A DNA stretch of 64,000 nt. Origin: Agapanthus africanus (Eukaryota > Streptophyta > Magnoliopsida > Asparagales > Amaryllidaceae). The DNA lies in NCBI GenBank assembly GCA_030015575.1, contig JASDDO010000006.1, positions 374,936,137-375,000,136 on the forward strand, written 5' to 3'. Shown here piece by piece: positions 1-10,935 of this stretch (positions within the stretch are counted from its first letter, which is position 1; the number at the start of each line of letters is the position of its first letter). The notes beneath the pieces were generated by a model. It worked only from the letters and a program-made list of their open reading frames with translations, had not been told where the DNA came from and did no database searches. A program made the position numbers and the translations under genes.

Positions 1-205
1 TTGGTTTTATACCCATTTTTCTTACATCTATTCATAAAAATAATATCAAAATTATTTATTAAATAATCTTCATTTTGGCATGGGGCAAGCCGGCTGTGGG
101 GCTCGACTTGGGCATGGGCCCACTTGACCTGGGCTTGGGCCCGCTTACTTGGGGTTGACTTTGATTTTGATTTGGTCAATCGGGGTGTAATTTTTGACCC
201 CAACA
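1..205 (-). mobile_element. LTR fragment, 5' end (minus strand)
   Basis: Read on the minus strand this stretch begins TGTTGGGGTCAAAAATTACA and closely matches the first ~200 bases of the LTR at 49420-51422, including the GC-rich block with GGGCCC words. It is therefore the start of a second LTR of that Tat-like family, in opposite orientation, cut by the window edge. Whether it is a solo LTR or part of a full element cannot be seen. Confidence 0.85.
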
Positions 206-2547
206 GGATCACAACATTAAACCATAATTAGATAATAAAGTAAAACTAAATATCGCTAAACTAATCAGCAAAGCTCCTCGCTGCTCAGCTTGCTTGTCAA
301 AATATTCTTGATCTTTCTGCGACAAGGTTAAAGGAACTGGACTATGCAAAACCTAGACTTCGGCGCGTCATAAATATCATAATAATAAACTGAGCAATGT
401 ACCATATAGGGTGTTATGTGCACAATAATATATAATTATGAACAAACAATCGCAGATGATATAACGGTAGACGATAGGTATGTCACGTATATCCTAAAGT
501 CTGTGTTTTTAGGTTATCTATCCTAACAGTATTTGATACCAATTAATATTATCCTCATCGTAACTCAATAGTATCCTGTGCGTGCCTGGGACCACAATCA
601 TGATTCTCGGGGCTGAATCCGAGACGTACCGCTAGGCAGTAAAACAAGGTCATGTATAGATGAATGATGTCAGCATCATCATTCCGAAGCCCAAAGATCG
701 TATCGACTGATCAGTTTCTGGAAAGTAGTGAACTGTTGAGTTACAAGTCGGGTTTCATTCTTGATTTCCCCTTTTCCTCAGGTTTCATATTCTATTCAGG
801 TATCAATAGAATGTCTATCTAATACCAATACAGGAACGATCGTGAACAGGTCTTGTCTTGTAAGATAACAAGTTAGGTCAAAAAAGGATAACAAGTCAAT
901 ATTATTGGCATCGGTAACCAATATAGGTAACAGGTATAACAGTACAGCTAAAACAATAGTAAGATAACGTGTCATGCACATGTCAGGTATTGTGTATTAA
1001 ACAGGGGAAATATTTACTTGCGCAACCAGTCATAATAAAAGCACTAATATAATTGTTATGGTTATCTGGCAGTAATGAATCGATGTATGCATCATCACTT
1101 GTTAAAAGATATATCTGAACATATTTATAATAGTGTTTTACACTTGTTATTTATTATAAACTAAATTGTATCTACTAAAATAGTTCGAATAAGTAATTTT
1201 GCACAAGCTCAACAATTGTAACTATGCACGTACTATTGTTACTAAATAATAAAGTATAAATTATCTTTATAAAATTTTATAATGATTATAACTTGTAATA
1301 TTATAAATGTATGTATATATATTATAAACAGATATATTTTGGTATGGGTAAACTAGCATGTTGCAAAATAAATTTGCCTTGATCGGTATGAATACGGCGA
1401 CGAATACGGATACCCGCACGACGACAACGACGTAAAACACAACGCAATCAAGACCTCGGCCTACCGCGACAATGTGATTGCGCTGGGGCTGCTTTGGGGA
1501 TGAAGACCGCAGAGGCTCGGTCTAGATGCTGATGGCTGTGGCGGTGATAGTTCAACGGCGATGATGGCTCGGTTTTTAAAATGGGTTTATGGAGTTGCGG
1601 TTCAAGCTACTCGGGTGATCGGTGAAGGTGGTGCTCTTTGTAGAGAATCTCGATGTTGGGTCTAAGATGGAGTCCTTGGGTTGTTGGGATTCTCGGTTGG
1701 TAGAGTTGGGCGCCGATGAGAGTCACAGGCGAGGGTTTACTGGAGGAGGCGATGGTGGGTCTCGGGTTTTAGGCGAGGACGAGGGAAGAAGGTCAGTGCA
1801 AATGAGAACGACGACGAGATGAAGGAAAGGATGAGGTTTGGGGCTTAGCGACGACGATGAGGGGGAGATGAGGAAGGGGGTGAGGTCAAGGTTGCAGGCG
1901 GCGGTGGCGTGAGTTTGGGGCTCGAGGAAGACGAGGGGAGGGAACAGAGAAAGGAGAGAGAGGGGGGGTTTAGTGTTTAATATATATATATATATAGTAA
2001 TATATATATATATATATATATTATAGTTTAAAGTATATAGATAATATCAAACTACAACCAATCTCTACCAAAATCCCATCAAAAATATATTTTGGAAAAT
2101 AATTCACATTCGTAAACTTCTTAACCATAATACAAGAATATATTTTAAATAATTTATACCCCTAATTTAAAATTTAAAAGGATTCTAAAAATATATCTAG
2201 ATTTAATAAATATTTGATATTAGATATCTTAAGATTTAAACGTAATAGATAAAAGTAAAAATAAGATATGGGATGCTTAACCATACAATGACGGTTTAAT
2301 AAATATAAATTATCCTTAACTTGTGCCTACCCAAAAAATATATAGTGATTTAGATATTATATATAGATATATTAAACTAGATTCACATGGATTTAGTTTA
2401 TCGGTAAATATTAGATATAATTTAGCTTCAGACATGCAAGTCGGATCAGATAACTACCTCTACTATTCGAATCGATCGCAACCCAAATAAATAAAAAAAA
2501 ATATAAAGTAAGGTTTAAATACCAATTAAATATTGTATGAACGTGCT
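206..2547. other. Gene-free flank, possibly a decayed chromovirus-type LTR on the minus strand
   Basis: No coding region is supportable. The layout on the minus strand resembles the chromovirus-type LTRs elsewhere in the window. A pyrimidine-rich, CG-rich UTR-like block (about 1965 down to 1480) is followed by AT-rich DNA and then, near 320, a splice-acceptor-like pyrimidine tract ending in GCAG before a short open stretch. The similarity is one of architecture only; I see no long sequence match. The short open frames here are not convincing. Confidence 0.35.
1980..2025. repeat. TA microsatellite
   Basis: An almost pure TA dinucleotide run interrupted once by a GTAA break. Confidence 0.95.
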
Positions 2548-2552
2548 ACGGT
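2548..2552. repeat. Target site duplication, left copy (ACGGT)
   Basis: ACGGT lies directly before TGTTTCCCCC, the first bases of the 5' LTR, and recurs at 25587-25591 directly after the 3' LTR. This fixes both ends of the Tat element and shows that the two flanks were once adjacent. Confidence 0.9.
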
Positions 2553-2637
2553 TGTTTCCCCCAATCAGAGCAAAGCTCTGTTGGAAATTCAAAATTCAAA
2601 TTTTCAAGCAACGCTTCAAATCCCGGGCGCAACGCGC

Positions 2638-2905
2638 CACGTGTCAAGCGCTGATACGTCAGCGCATGCAGCGCCCAAGAAGGCGCGCCCAATCAGACCA
2701 AAGCTCTATTAAAAAAACAAAAGAAAGCAACGCTTCAGTTGCGCAAGCACTGCGCTGCGCGACACGTGTCAGCGCAGATGCGCCTGCGCAGTTGCGCTGC
2801 GCGACACGTGTCAGCGCAGTTGCGCTGCGCTTTGCGCTTTGCGCTGCGCGACACGTGTCAGCGCAGATGCGCTAGCGCAGTTGCTGCTTGACACGTGTCA
2901 CGCGC
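2638..2905 (+). promoter_or_regulatory. G-box (CACGTG) array in U3 of the 5' LTR
   Basis: Five copies of the palindrome GACACGTGTC or a close variant (CACGTG at 2638, 2763, 2805, 2852 and 2892) are separated by GCGCTGCGC/TGCGCAG repeats and lie 190-450 bases upstream of the TATA box. Three more CACGTG sites occur after it (3497, 3584, 3639). CACGTG is the core bound by plant bZIP and bHLH factors. A role as an enhancer is inference from position and repetition. Confidence 0.6.
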
Positions 2906-3083
2906 TGGGGCATTTGCGCAAAACAGAATTAAGATTTTAAAGAAATCTTTCTGTTCTTGTTAAAACAAGAAGATTTTCTTCTGTAAAACAGAAGCCCTTG
3001 GATCAAAAATCCAACGGTGAGGAAAATTCCCCAAATCACTCAGAGAAAGATCTTTTTAACAAATTTAACTAATTTATGGGCAC

Positions 3084-3092
3084 TATAAAAAG
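3084..3092 (+). promoter_or_regulatory. LTR TATA box
   Basis: TATAAAAAG sits about 530 bases into the LTR, downstream of the G-box array, in the sequence CACTATAAAAAGGACCC. It is conserved in the 3' LTR (from 23709) and, on the minus strand, in the related element (about 62564-62573). Transcription would start about 30 bases downstream, near 3115. Confidence 0.7.
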
Positions 3093-4188
3093 GACCCTAG
3101 ATCTCAATTCAAAGGCATCAACATTTGGTGAGAAATCAAAATTTTCAAATAGAGAGAACTCTGAAGAAATCTCAAGAAGAAAAAAGGTAAAAACCTTTAA
3201 AATAGAAGAATTTCTTCTAATAGATCATTGATCTAAGAACAAGATTAATGATCTTCAATAAAAAATAAATAAAAATAGTGCTTTGCACTTTTTATGAATC
3301 TCGGGTTCTCTGAAATAAGAAAAACAAGAGGAACTTGTTTTCTTTGATCTAAATCAGATCAAGAAAACAAAAAGTGCTTTGCACTTCTTTTATGAACCTT
3401 TGGTTCTGGAATCTAAAAGATTCTCAAATTATAGTGCCTTAAACTTGCAAACTGCGCTGTTGCGCTCCTGGATTGGCGCAAGCCACCAGAGAGCGCCACG
3501 TGTCAGCATCTGAACCATCTGCGCTATGCGCTTTTGAAATAGAGCCTTGCTCTCTAGAATTGGCGCAACTCACCAGAGCGCGGCACGTGTCAGCAGTGCA
3601 AGCGCAATGCATTGGCGCAGCGCACTGCGCTTGCGTAACACGTGTCAACACCACAAGCGCTTGCGCTCTCTGATTGGCACAAAGCGCCTGACAAATGCAA
3701 TACATTTCCTAAAGGGCCAGGCCCAAATCAAGAAGACCTAGTAGGCCTAATTAAATTGCAAAGCAATAAATGGGCAGAGCCCAAGTAAAATTGATGCTCT
3801 GCATCTTTTATAAAAGGGTAGAGCCCAAGTAAAATTGATAAATGAGCAGAGCCCAAAATAAACTGATGCTCTGCATCCTTTATGGGCAGAGCCTAACCAA
3901 AAATAGAAAATAATGCAATGCATTATTTAAAAATGGGCCGAGTCCTAGTACAGGCCAAAAACAAATAAAAGTGTCGAATATTTCTCAATTGGACTTAGCC
4001 CAATCGTGGCCGTAAGTCCTCAAATTAAATTGACTGAGCAAAATTGCTCTCCTAAATCAATTTACCTCCGGTTCGAGGGTACATCTCTGAACTCCTCTGA
4101 CACCTATCGTTGTAATCCTTCAAAGACGTCAGAGAGGTGACGGGTCCCGACGACCACACATTAATACGGACTGCGGGGTCCATAAACT

Positions 4189-4440
4189 CGTGGACCGAAA
4201 CGTTCTTAAACTAATATTGGACCAAAACGTCCTTAAACTAATATTGGACTGAAACGTCCGTAAACTAATGATGGACCACCACGTCCCTAAACTGGAACAT
4301 GGACCACCATGTCCCTAAACTGGAATATGGACCGCAATGTCCTTAAACTACCAATGGACCACAATGTCCCTAAACTACCTATGGACCGCAATGTCCCTAA
4401 ACTACCTATGGACCACTACGTTCCTAAACTGGAACAATAG
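4189..4440 (+). repeat. Minisatellite, ~27-29 bp unit with GGACC...GTCC arms
   Basis: Nine imperfect units of the form TGGACC-NNNA-YGTCC-NTAAACT follow one another. GGAC and GTCC inside each unit are complementary. The 3' LTR has eight units (24819-25030) and the minus-strand relative about ten (61360-61650), so copy number changes between copies. Confidence 0.9.
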
Positions 4441-4993
4441 AGCCCCCAAACGCTCTTTTGTTGGATCTAAACGATCCCGTTAAGTTGATCTTAATCTCAA
4501 ATTGGACTAACGTATCCTTAACAAATGTTTAAGTTGATCTTAGCCTCAAATATGGCTAACGTATCCTTAAACTAAAAACACCAAACCCAAATCTAAGTAA
4601 ATACGGATTTGGACTAATCCACGTCCTACGGGCGACGGCATTACTCAGTCTTCGTATACAATCCACGGGCAACCACAAACAAAACAAACACCCATGACAC
4701 GAAGTGAAGTTCTGGAGAAGGAGAAAGTTGTTACCGCGATGCAGTAGCGTAATTAACTGCAGGGGCTTGCGCCTGCAGGGAAGGGCGTCCCCATAATCAA
4801 AAACCTCTCAAGCGAGGGGGAATCTGACGAAGTCTGCTACATCGGCCGCATCCGTCTAAATCTCCGATACACGGTGCCATAAATCAACTTGGCATCTTCG
4901 GAGAGGTAGACGGATAAAACCATATAGTATCTGCCCCGAATCTCAGGCAAGACGTCCTCACATAGTCGCCGCTGTTCGGAGGGGAACAGATTC

Positions 4994-5011
4994 TGGCACG
5001 CCCGGTGGGAC
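4994..5011 (+). other. Primer binding site
   Basis: TGGCACGCCCGGTGGGAC starts five bases after the 5' LTR end, as expected for a tRNA primer site, which begins TGG opposite the CCA tail. A similar sequence with T-to-A at its first base follows the other Tat-like LTR at 51428. The tRNA species is not assigned here. Confidence 0.75.
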
Positions 5012-5039
5012 CTTTTCCTCTTTCCACTCCACACTTCGA

Positions 5040-7660
5040 GTGTCATATTCGCGAACCAATCGCGGTTTATTAACGGTTGCCTTTGGATTTCAAGTTATTA
5101 AGATTTGGTCTTTTGCCTGGCGCAGAACTCAAGCATCAATGGCCTCTAACTGCACGAGCTGCTCGAAGTGCCACTGCAACGGACGCTCCACCCCACCTGG
5201 AGGTGTAGCATATGGGCCCCAAGCAGCCTCCTTCCTCGCTTTGCCGGTAGAACAGGTGACCCAGGCCACCACCGGCCTGTTTTTCGGGACCATGATCCCA
5301 CCTGCAAGCTTCTCTATGCCAATACCTGCACCAGAAGCGAACAAGAAGTCGGTCTTCTACCGGCTCACCGCTACGATGGCCCCTGTCAACGGGTTGTCCA
5401 CTACCAAACCAACGGCCTCCGTCTTCGCCAGGCTAGATCAGAACTATGAGGGGCCTGCTAGGAAGCCCATGAACTCTAAGGTGGCTGTCCCAAAGAAGGA
5501 AATAACCGCTGCTCCAGAAGTCGTCAAGGCGGCTTCCCCTGTTAAAGAGTCAGTCTTTTCAAGACTGACTATTCCTGCTCATGCCCCTGCTCGAGGAACT
5601 GTCTTCGACAGTTTGAATATCATCCCTCAAAGGACAACCTCAGTCTTTAAGAGGTTAACACCAGCGGCGCCTCATTCAGACAGGGGGCAAAAAGAGGCTG
5701 TCTCTATCTCCGAGCCAGTCCCAATGGCTCGTCATGCTCGACGTCGCCATTAGCGACGAGTGAGGAAGGCAGGGGGCAACTCCCTCTCATGGCTAACTCC
5801 ACCGGCTCCAGTGGTGGAAGTCAACGCTGCCGTTCCATCTGGGAACAACTTTGAACTGCTGAGGAGGGTACGTAAGAACTCTCCAACTGCTACACTAAAA
5901 AGATCTCCTCCACCTATGGAGAGAGTTCTGGAAACAAAGCAGGAACAGCCCCCTCAACGGCTGTCCTCAAAAATATATAAGGTTTGGTGAAGGGTTCAAG
6001 ACTCCGCGATCGACCTAGATCACTCTCGTCAACAAAAGAAGGCGAAGGTGCAAAAAGAAAAGGACCGTCCTATTAAACAACAGAGGACAACAGTCGCTAG
6101 GATGCCCACTACAACGGCTCCTTCAACTTCAACGACCCACAAAAGAAGGAGGCCGGAGAAAACCCCCGCACCCGCGGCAAACGCCAAAGATGGTGAACCT
6201 AAACGCCCTAAGTCCGGGGGCATAATAGTTCATACAGTGTATATGGCATCAGGAAAGGAGGACAGTCATGCATCCACGGGTCATAGACCGCTTACACGGT
6301 CAATGACCAAGGCTCAAGAGCAACAGCAAAAGCTCCAGGAGATGATGAACGCAATGGCCGCACTCACTGGGCCAAAAGAAACCCCTGAGACATCCTCGGA
6401 TGAACGTCAGGAACAGGAAACTGACGCGGAGTTCCTTCGTCGCATATTGGAGAAGAAGGATAAAGAAGCTGCGGAACAAGCAGCCAGCATAAAGAAAATG
6501 GCGCTCCTGTTCCAGGACATGGTGGGTATGATGATCCAACAAGATCCACCTGCTGAAGATCCCCCGATCATCCTTGAAGATGATAGGGGAGAAACGTCGA
6601 ATCCTCCTCCAGCTCTGTCAACAGCCAAGGAGGAGGCAATCTCCAAAGCCGACCTGGACGAATATATAGCTCAGCAGATCTGGGTTCATCAAGCGACTGA
6701 AGCAGCGGGTCAGGTCGTAAAAAAGGGGCGACCGTATCTGGGCTGGTACGACCAGATCAAGTACCCGCCAGGTTATACGACACCAAAATTCCATGTGTAT
6801 AAGGGGACTGGCAATCCCCACCAGCATGTTGCCCAGTTTAGGGCGCTTTGCGACAACACCGGCGGTGATGATAAATTGTTGCTCCACCAGTTCGTTGGTA
6901 GCTTGTCAGATACAGCGTTCGAGTGGTATTCCGAGCTCCCGAACGACTCTATCAAGTCCATTGCTGAAATGGAACTGCTGTTTACCCAACGTTTCGCGAG
7001 TGCCAGCGAACGTACCCCGATAACGGCATTGATTAATGCCAGGGTGAAGCCGGGCGAAACATGGGTCCAATATGCTATACGGTGGCGGAATTTATGGTCG
7101 AAATGCGAGCAGCGCATAGAAGAAGTTCCTGCAGTGGGAATGTTTGTGGGAACCCTCGATCCGCAAGCAACCATCTTGCAATTTATGATGTTCTTCAAGC
7201 CGATCACCTTCCAGGCACTAATCGACAAGCTGGCGCAAATGGATCAAATGGGCCATAAACCTCCTCTTCCAAAGCCGGACTCCCGAAATGAGAAGGGAAA
7301 GGGGAAAGCGATTGTTGTCGCTAATGCTCAACAGAAACCGAACAACTCAAAGCCGGTCGTTCGTCAAAATAATATGCACCTGTACGTAGCCCTTGAGGAG
7401 AGGATGGGACATCCTTACTCGTTTCCCCGAGATAAAACGAGAAGGTTATTCGAGCTGGCATTGCGCAACCGACTCATAAATCTGCCGGATCCAAAACGTC
7501 CGTCGTAACCAAGTGATGTCAATGAGCCCAACTACTGTCCTTATCATCGAGTACTGGGTCATCCGATCGAAGATTGCTACATCTTCAAGAATTGGCTTGA
7601 AGACCAGTACCGACAGGGAAAGTTCGCATTGTCCGACAAATGGAAGGTGAATCCACCGCA
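5040..7660 (+). pseudogene. gag: Tat gag (broken by three in-frame stops)
   Basis: One continuous reading frame interrupted by TAG at 5751, TGA at 5988 and TAA at 7506. The N-terminal part carries a repeated S-V-F-x-R-L motif. A Lys/Arg-rich segment (about 6050-6200) precedes a Gln/Glu-rich, probably coiled-coil region (6290-6540). The capsid-like gag core follows (6780-7250; FHVYKGTGNPHQHVAQF, then FEWYSELP). A zinc knuckle of CX2HX4HX4C form (YCPYHRVLGHPIEDC, 7534-7578) lies just beyond the TAA. Gag assembles the virus-like particle in the cytoplasm and packages element RNA. The start codon is uncertain: the first in-frame ATG is at 5040, but the conserved part may begin later. The same frame continues into the protease region. 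Confidence 0.85.
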
Positions 7661-9895
7661 GCCCCACACCTCTAAGGGAATGAATACGCCGGAGGCAACA
7701 TGCTCTGTCGTTGAAGAAGCTCCTTGGGAGGTCTTATTATCAGCCAAGACAAAAAGGATGCTAAATGATCTTCAAACATGCCCAGCGATCAAGTGGAAGA
7801 ACCCGTTGGAGCCGCAGATCATTGAAGGGATGTTGAAGCCTCGTCCAACTCAAAAGATCGATGGAGGTGGCCCAAGCATTCATAACCAGCCGTCGAAATC
7901 TTCAAAGAAGAAGAAAAAGAAGTCGAAGAAACCCGTGAAGCCTGGCAACAAGCGCACGGACTTGCAAAAACAAATTGACGCGCTGGAGGAATACAACCAG
8001 AAAGCACGGACTCCCATTACATTCCAAGAATTCTTCAATCGCGTCTTTCAAAAGGAAAATGAGGGAGAAAGTTCATCGGATGAATCCGAGGAATATGTAG
8101 CGAGCTGTCATATGATTTCCCATTCGCTCACGGACGATGGGGAGACTCCTTGTACTGAAAAGCTGGGGGCAGATCCTGAACCAAAAATTTCGGGGCCGTC
8201 AAATGAAGTAATTGACGCATTCCTTAATGAAGCTCTCTTAAAAAGTAAAGCTGATCGGGAGCGCGAGGCGGTCATATTCGAAAAGGCCAAACGCCAACGC
8301 CTTGACGAAAGAATTGAGATACTCCCGCTGGAGCAAAGTACACCCACTGCAGATAAAATCAAATTCAAGATGAGGAAGAGGTTTGCTAAAGCCAGGTCAA
8401 TGGGTATGAAGCTACCATCCTCCGAAGGAAACATTGCTGGTGAAATGGAAATGCACCCCTCCTATTGCTTATACCATCGAAAGATTTCATACCCCACTGA
8501 AGAGTGGAAAGCTTTTGATAGATGGTGGCAAGGATATGTTGCTCACCGGCAGCATTTTAAACGGGAAAAGCACAAGACCCGCCGAGAGCAAAACGGTACG
8601 ACCGAAGGGCTTAACAGAACCTCCGGCGATTGTCGCATGGTCAACGCTGGGGGATCACAAGTGCTCACATTCGGGAGCGATTCTGATGAGGAGCTGGAGC
8701 TTAGCCCCCTCTTTAAAGAGTCCACCTCAGGAAAAGAAGAAGAGCCGAAGGTCTGCGAAAATATCCATTTGCGCAATCGGACGCTACCTGAAAAGAATCT
8801 CGGACCCTCAAATAAGAAAGATAAAGGGAAAGGAAAGGTCTCTGAGGACATCGCCCTAGATGACCAAGTCATGGAAGAGCTAACTGCCAAAGACCCGCCG
8901 AAGAAGAATAAGGTGGATTACAACGTCTTAGCGCATCTGAAGAAGCTACCCTCGCAGCTCAGCATTCTTGACGCCCTTTTACTATCAAAGGAGGTGAGAG
9001 ATTCGTTAATTAAGGCACTACAGGACCCGGAGCAGTTCCAAGCTTTCCTAGCCGAAGAAAAAATGAAGGATGAACTGGAAGAAGTGCACACGGCCGATAT
9101 CACTTTTGGCGATGAAGACCTTCTCCTTGGGATGTTCGAACACAATCGCCCCCTCTATGTCTCAGGATACTGCCATGATATAAAGATCGGCAAAATCCTG
9201 GTCGATAACGGATCATCTGTTAATCTCCTTAACATGCGAGTGTTGAAGGAAATCTAAATGAGCGTCCAACACCTCGCTCGAGACAAGATCACCATCTCCG
9301 GATTCGACTCTCAATCATCAAAGACTCTTGGATCTGTGATACTGACGCTACGCTTCGGATTGCTCGTCACGGACATTAAATTCCACGTCATAGATGCCAA
9401 GACATGCTACAACGCTCTGCTCGGCCGACCATGGTTACACGAGTACAACATCATCCCTTCTACACAGCATCAGTGTATGAAATATTTTAGGGATGGTCTC
9501 GAGTATACCGTGACGGGAGAACTAAATCCGTTTTCCATAAACGAAGTTCGCAAATATGAAGATGCTAAATACTTCTTGCCGAATTTCGAAGACACGGAAA
9601 GGTGTCACAAGCCGGAGAACAAAACTAACGCTACCATCCCTGTCTTCGGCAGCGACACCGAGGAGGAAGAGGAGATAGTTTATTCGGGTCCCCCCAATAC
9701 AACAAGCCGGGACCATTTGCTCCTACATTGATCTTTGGTAGTGATTCGGAGGATGAAGTCCATGCTGTATTCTCTGCTCGACCTTCAATACGAGCTTCCG
9801 CTAACGAAGAGCAAAGTCTGCAAGTCGCCATGGTGCCGCTTAAACATTATAAAGAACTGGATGAGCTTGATACCGACAGTGTAGAAGAGCTGTAG
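7661..9895 (+). pseudogene. Gag-protease linker and aspartic protease (broken)
   Basis: The gag frame continues through a Lys-rich linker (PSKSSKKKKKKSKKP, about 7890-7940) and a degenerate second knuckle (YCLYHRKISYPTEEW, 8463-8507). It then reaches a retropepsin-like domain: HNRPLYVSGY leads into VDNGSSVNLL (9202-9231), where DNG replaces the usual D-S/T/G-G. A TAA at 9255 cuts the domain; the frame then continues with DAKTCYNALLGRPWLHEY, the conserved protease C-terminal LLGRPWL motif, and PSTQHQCMKYFRDG. The frame changes at a run of six C at 9690-9695 and ends at TAG 9893. The protease would cleave the polyprotein. The LLGRPW motif and the position before RT make the call secure even though the active-site triplet is altered. 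Confidence 0.8.
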
Positions 9896-10600
9896 ACGTT
9901 CTATATCCCTCCTAGACGAAGAGGCGAAGAGTCAATTCTATTCTACCGCTCTGAAGAAAACAAAGTGGAGAAAGAAATCTGGCACGGGGCGGATCCTACG
10001 TTGGACGGGCTTCAACCCATCCGTCTACCCAGATATTATACAGAAGGCTTGAAGAGGCTGTTGAAGCGCCAAGGGATACCCTTCAAACAGACCGTTAGAA
10101 AGGCCAAATTCTATGACAGGGTCTGGAATGCCCCCGGAACTCAGCACAAGCTGCCCAGTGGGTGGATGGAGACAATCGGGCTCGGATACATTCGCCCCAA
10201 GAAACGAGAGCCGCTCCGTGACTGTTACGTCGTGCATGACTTTAATGACGAAGCAGATGCTCAACGGGAGGACACTAATCCTGAACCAGTAAAAGTTCCT
10301 GATGTAAAAGTGCCCAGTCCATCGTTTGAAGAACAAATGGACAGGCTTATAAGGGAAGCTAGTCAAAAAGTCCGCGACGATCACAATCGTGAAATGGCAA
10401 TCTACGAGAAAGCCAAAACGCAACGCCTCCTTCAGCAGGCCGTGAAAGACGAAAATGTCGCCCCATGTCAACCTGTTATAGAAAAGGCTCGACGCAGGGG
10501 CAGAAATAAGTCGAAAGGCCAAAAAACGCTCAACAGCAACAAAGCAGGGCTAAGAAGCCATGCAAACGGGAGTCGAGCGTTATTGATCTATCCCTCATGA
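9896..10600 (+). pseudogene. Protease-to-RT spacer segment of pol
   Basis: This continues the frame of 9695-9892 after a TAG at 9893. It holds a charged segment with LPRYYTEGLKRLLKRQGIPF and a Trp/Pro-rich stretch, then an acidic, helical piece ending KAKTQRLLQQA. That end resembles FEKAKRQRLDER at about 8280 in the preceding segment, which suggests internal duplication. No enzymatic domain is recognisable. The frame is lost near 10570, where an overlapping frame takes over. Confidence 0.6.
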
Positions 10601-10914
10601 AGAAAATGGGTCGAGCGTACTCGTTTCCTCGGGACAAGACGAATAAGATACTTGATCTTGCTCTAAAACATCAAATGCTTACACTGCCGGAGTCCAAGCA
10701 CCCCAAGCAAGCAGGCGAAGTCTCTGACCCAAACTATTGCTCTTACCATCGAGTAATAGGGCATCCTCTTGAAGATTGCTTCACCTTCAAGAATTAGGTG
10801 GAAGATAAGTATCGTCTTGGCAAATTCGCTCTGTCTGACAACTGGAGGGTAGCGCCGCCACAGAAGCACGAACCCAAAGCCACAAGAACAGAACCAACTC
10901 CACATTGGGATTGA
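10577..10914 (+). pseudogene. Second complete zinc-knuckle module before RT
   Basis: A stretch with RAYSFPRDKT, a Leu-rich helix, YCSYHRVIGHPLEDC (CX2HX4HX4C, 10735-10779) and KFALSDNWRV closely repeats the order seen at the end of gag (PYSFPRDKT, YCPYHRVLGHPIEDC, KFALSDKWKV at 7414-7655). TAG at 10795 and TGA at 10912 interrupt it. A knuckle normally occurs once, at the gag C-terminus, so this looks like a segmental duplication into the gag-RT interval. Confidence 0.75.
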
Positions 10915-10935
10915 AAGCGGATTCACACTTGTCAC

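Larger units (their letters stand above)
2553..4988 (+). repeat. 5' LTR of the Tat element
   Basis: It runs from TGTTTCCCCC to GGGGAACA and matches 23150-25586 along its whole length. From left to right it contains a G-box-rich U3, a TATA box near 3084, a block of GGGCAGAGCCC-type repeats (3770-3900), a GGACC/GTCC minisatellite (4189-4440) and a 3' end next to the primer binding site. The open frames inside are by-products of GC-rich repeats. Confidence 0.93.

Noticed and set aside
1622-1822. Small plus-strand gene in the left flank
   Set aside because: A purine-rich, low-complexity frame with no motif, in a region that looks like an LTR UTR on the other strand.
3439-3741. Ala/Cys-rich open frames on both strands of the Tat LTR (also 23149-23565, 24049-24330, 62756-63178)
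   Set aside because: They are by-products of GCGCAG/CACGTG repeats, occur in all frames and both strands, and recur with the LTR.
4189-4440. CRISPR-like 27-29-bp repeats (also 24819-25030 and 61360-61650)
   Set aside because: Repeats abut one another without distinct spacers; it is an LTR minisatellite.
9690-9695. Programmed frameshift at the C6 run between protease and the next pol segment
   Set aside because: Many other stops and frame changes occur in this copy, so a simple indel in a homopolymer is more likely; an intact family member would be needed.
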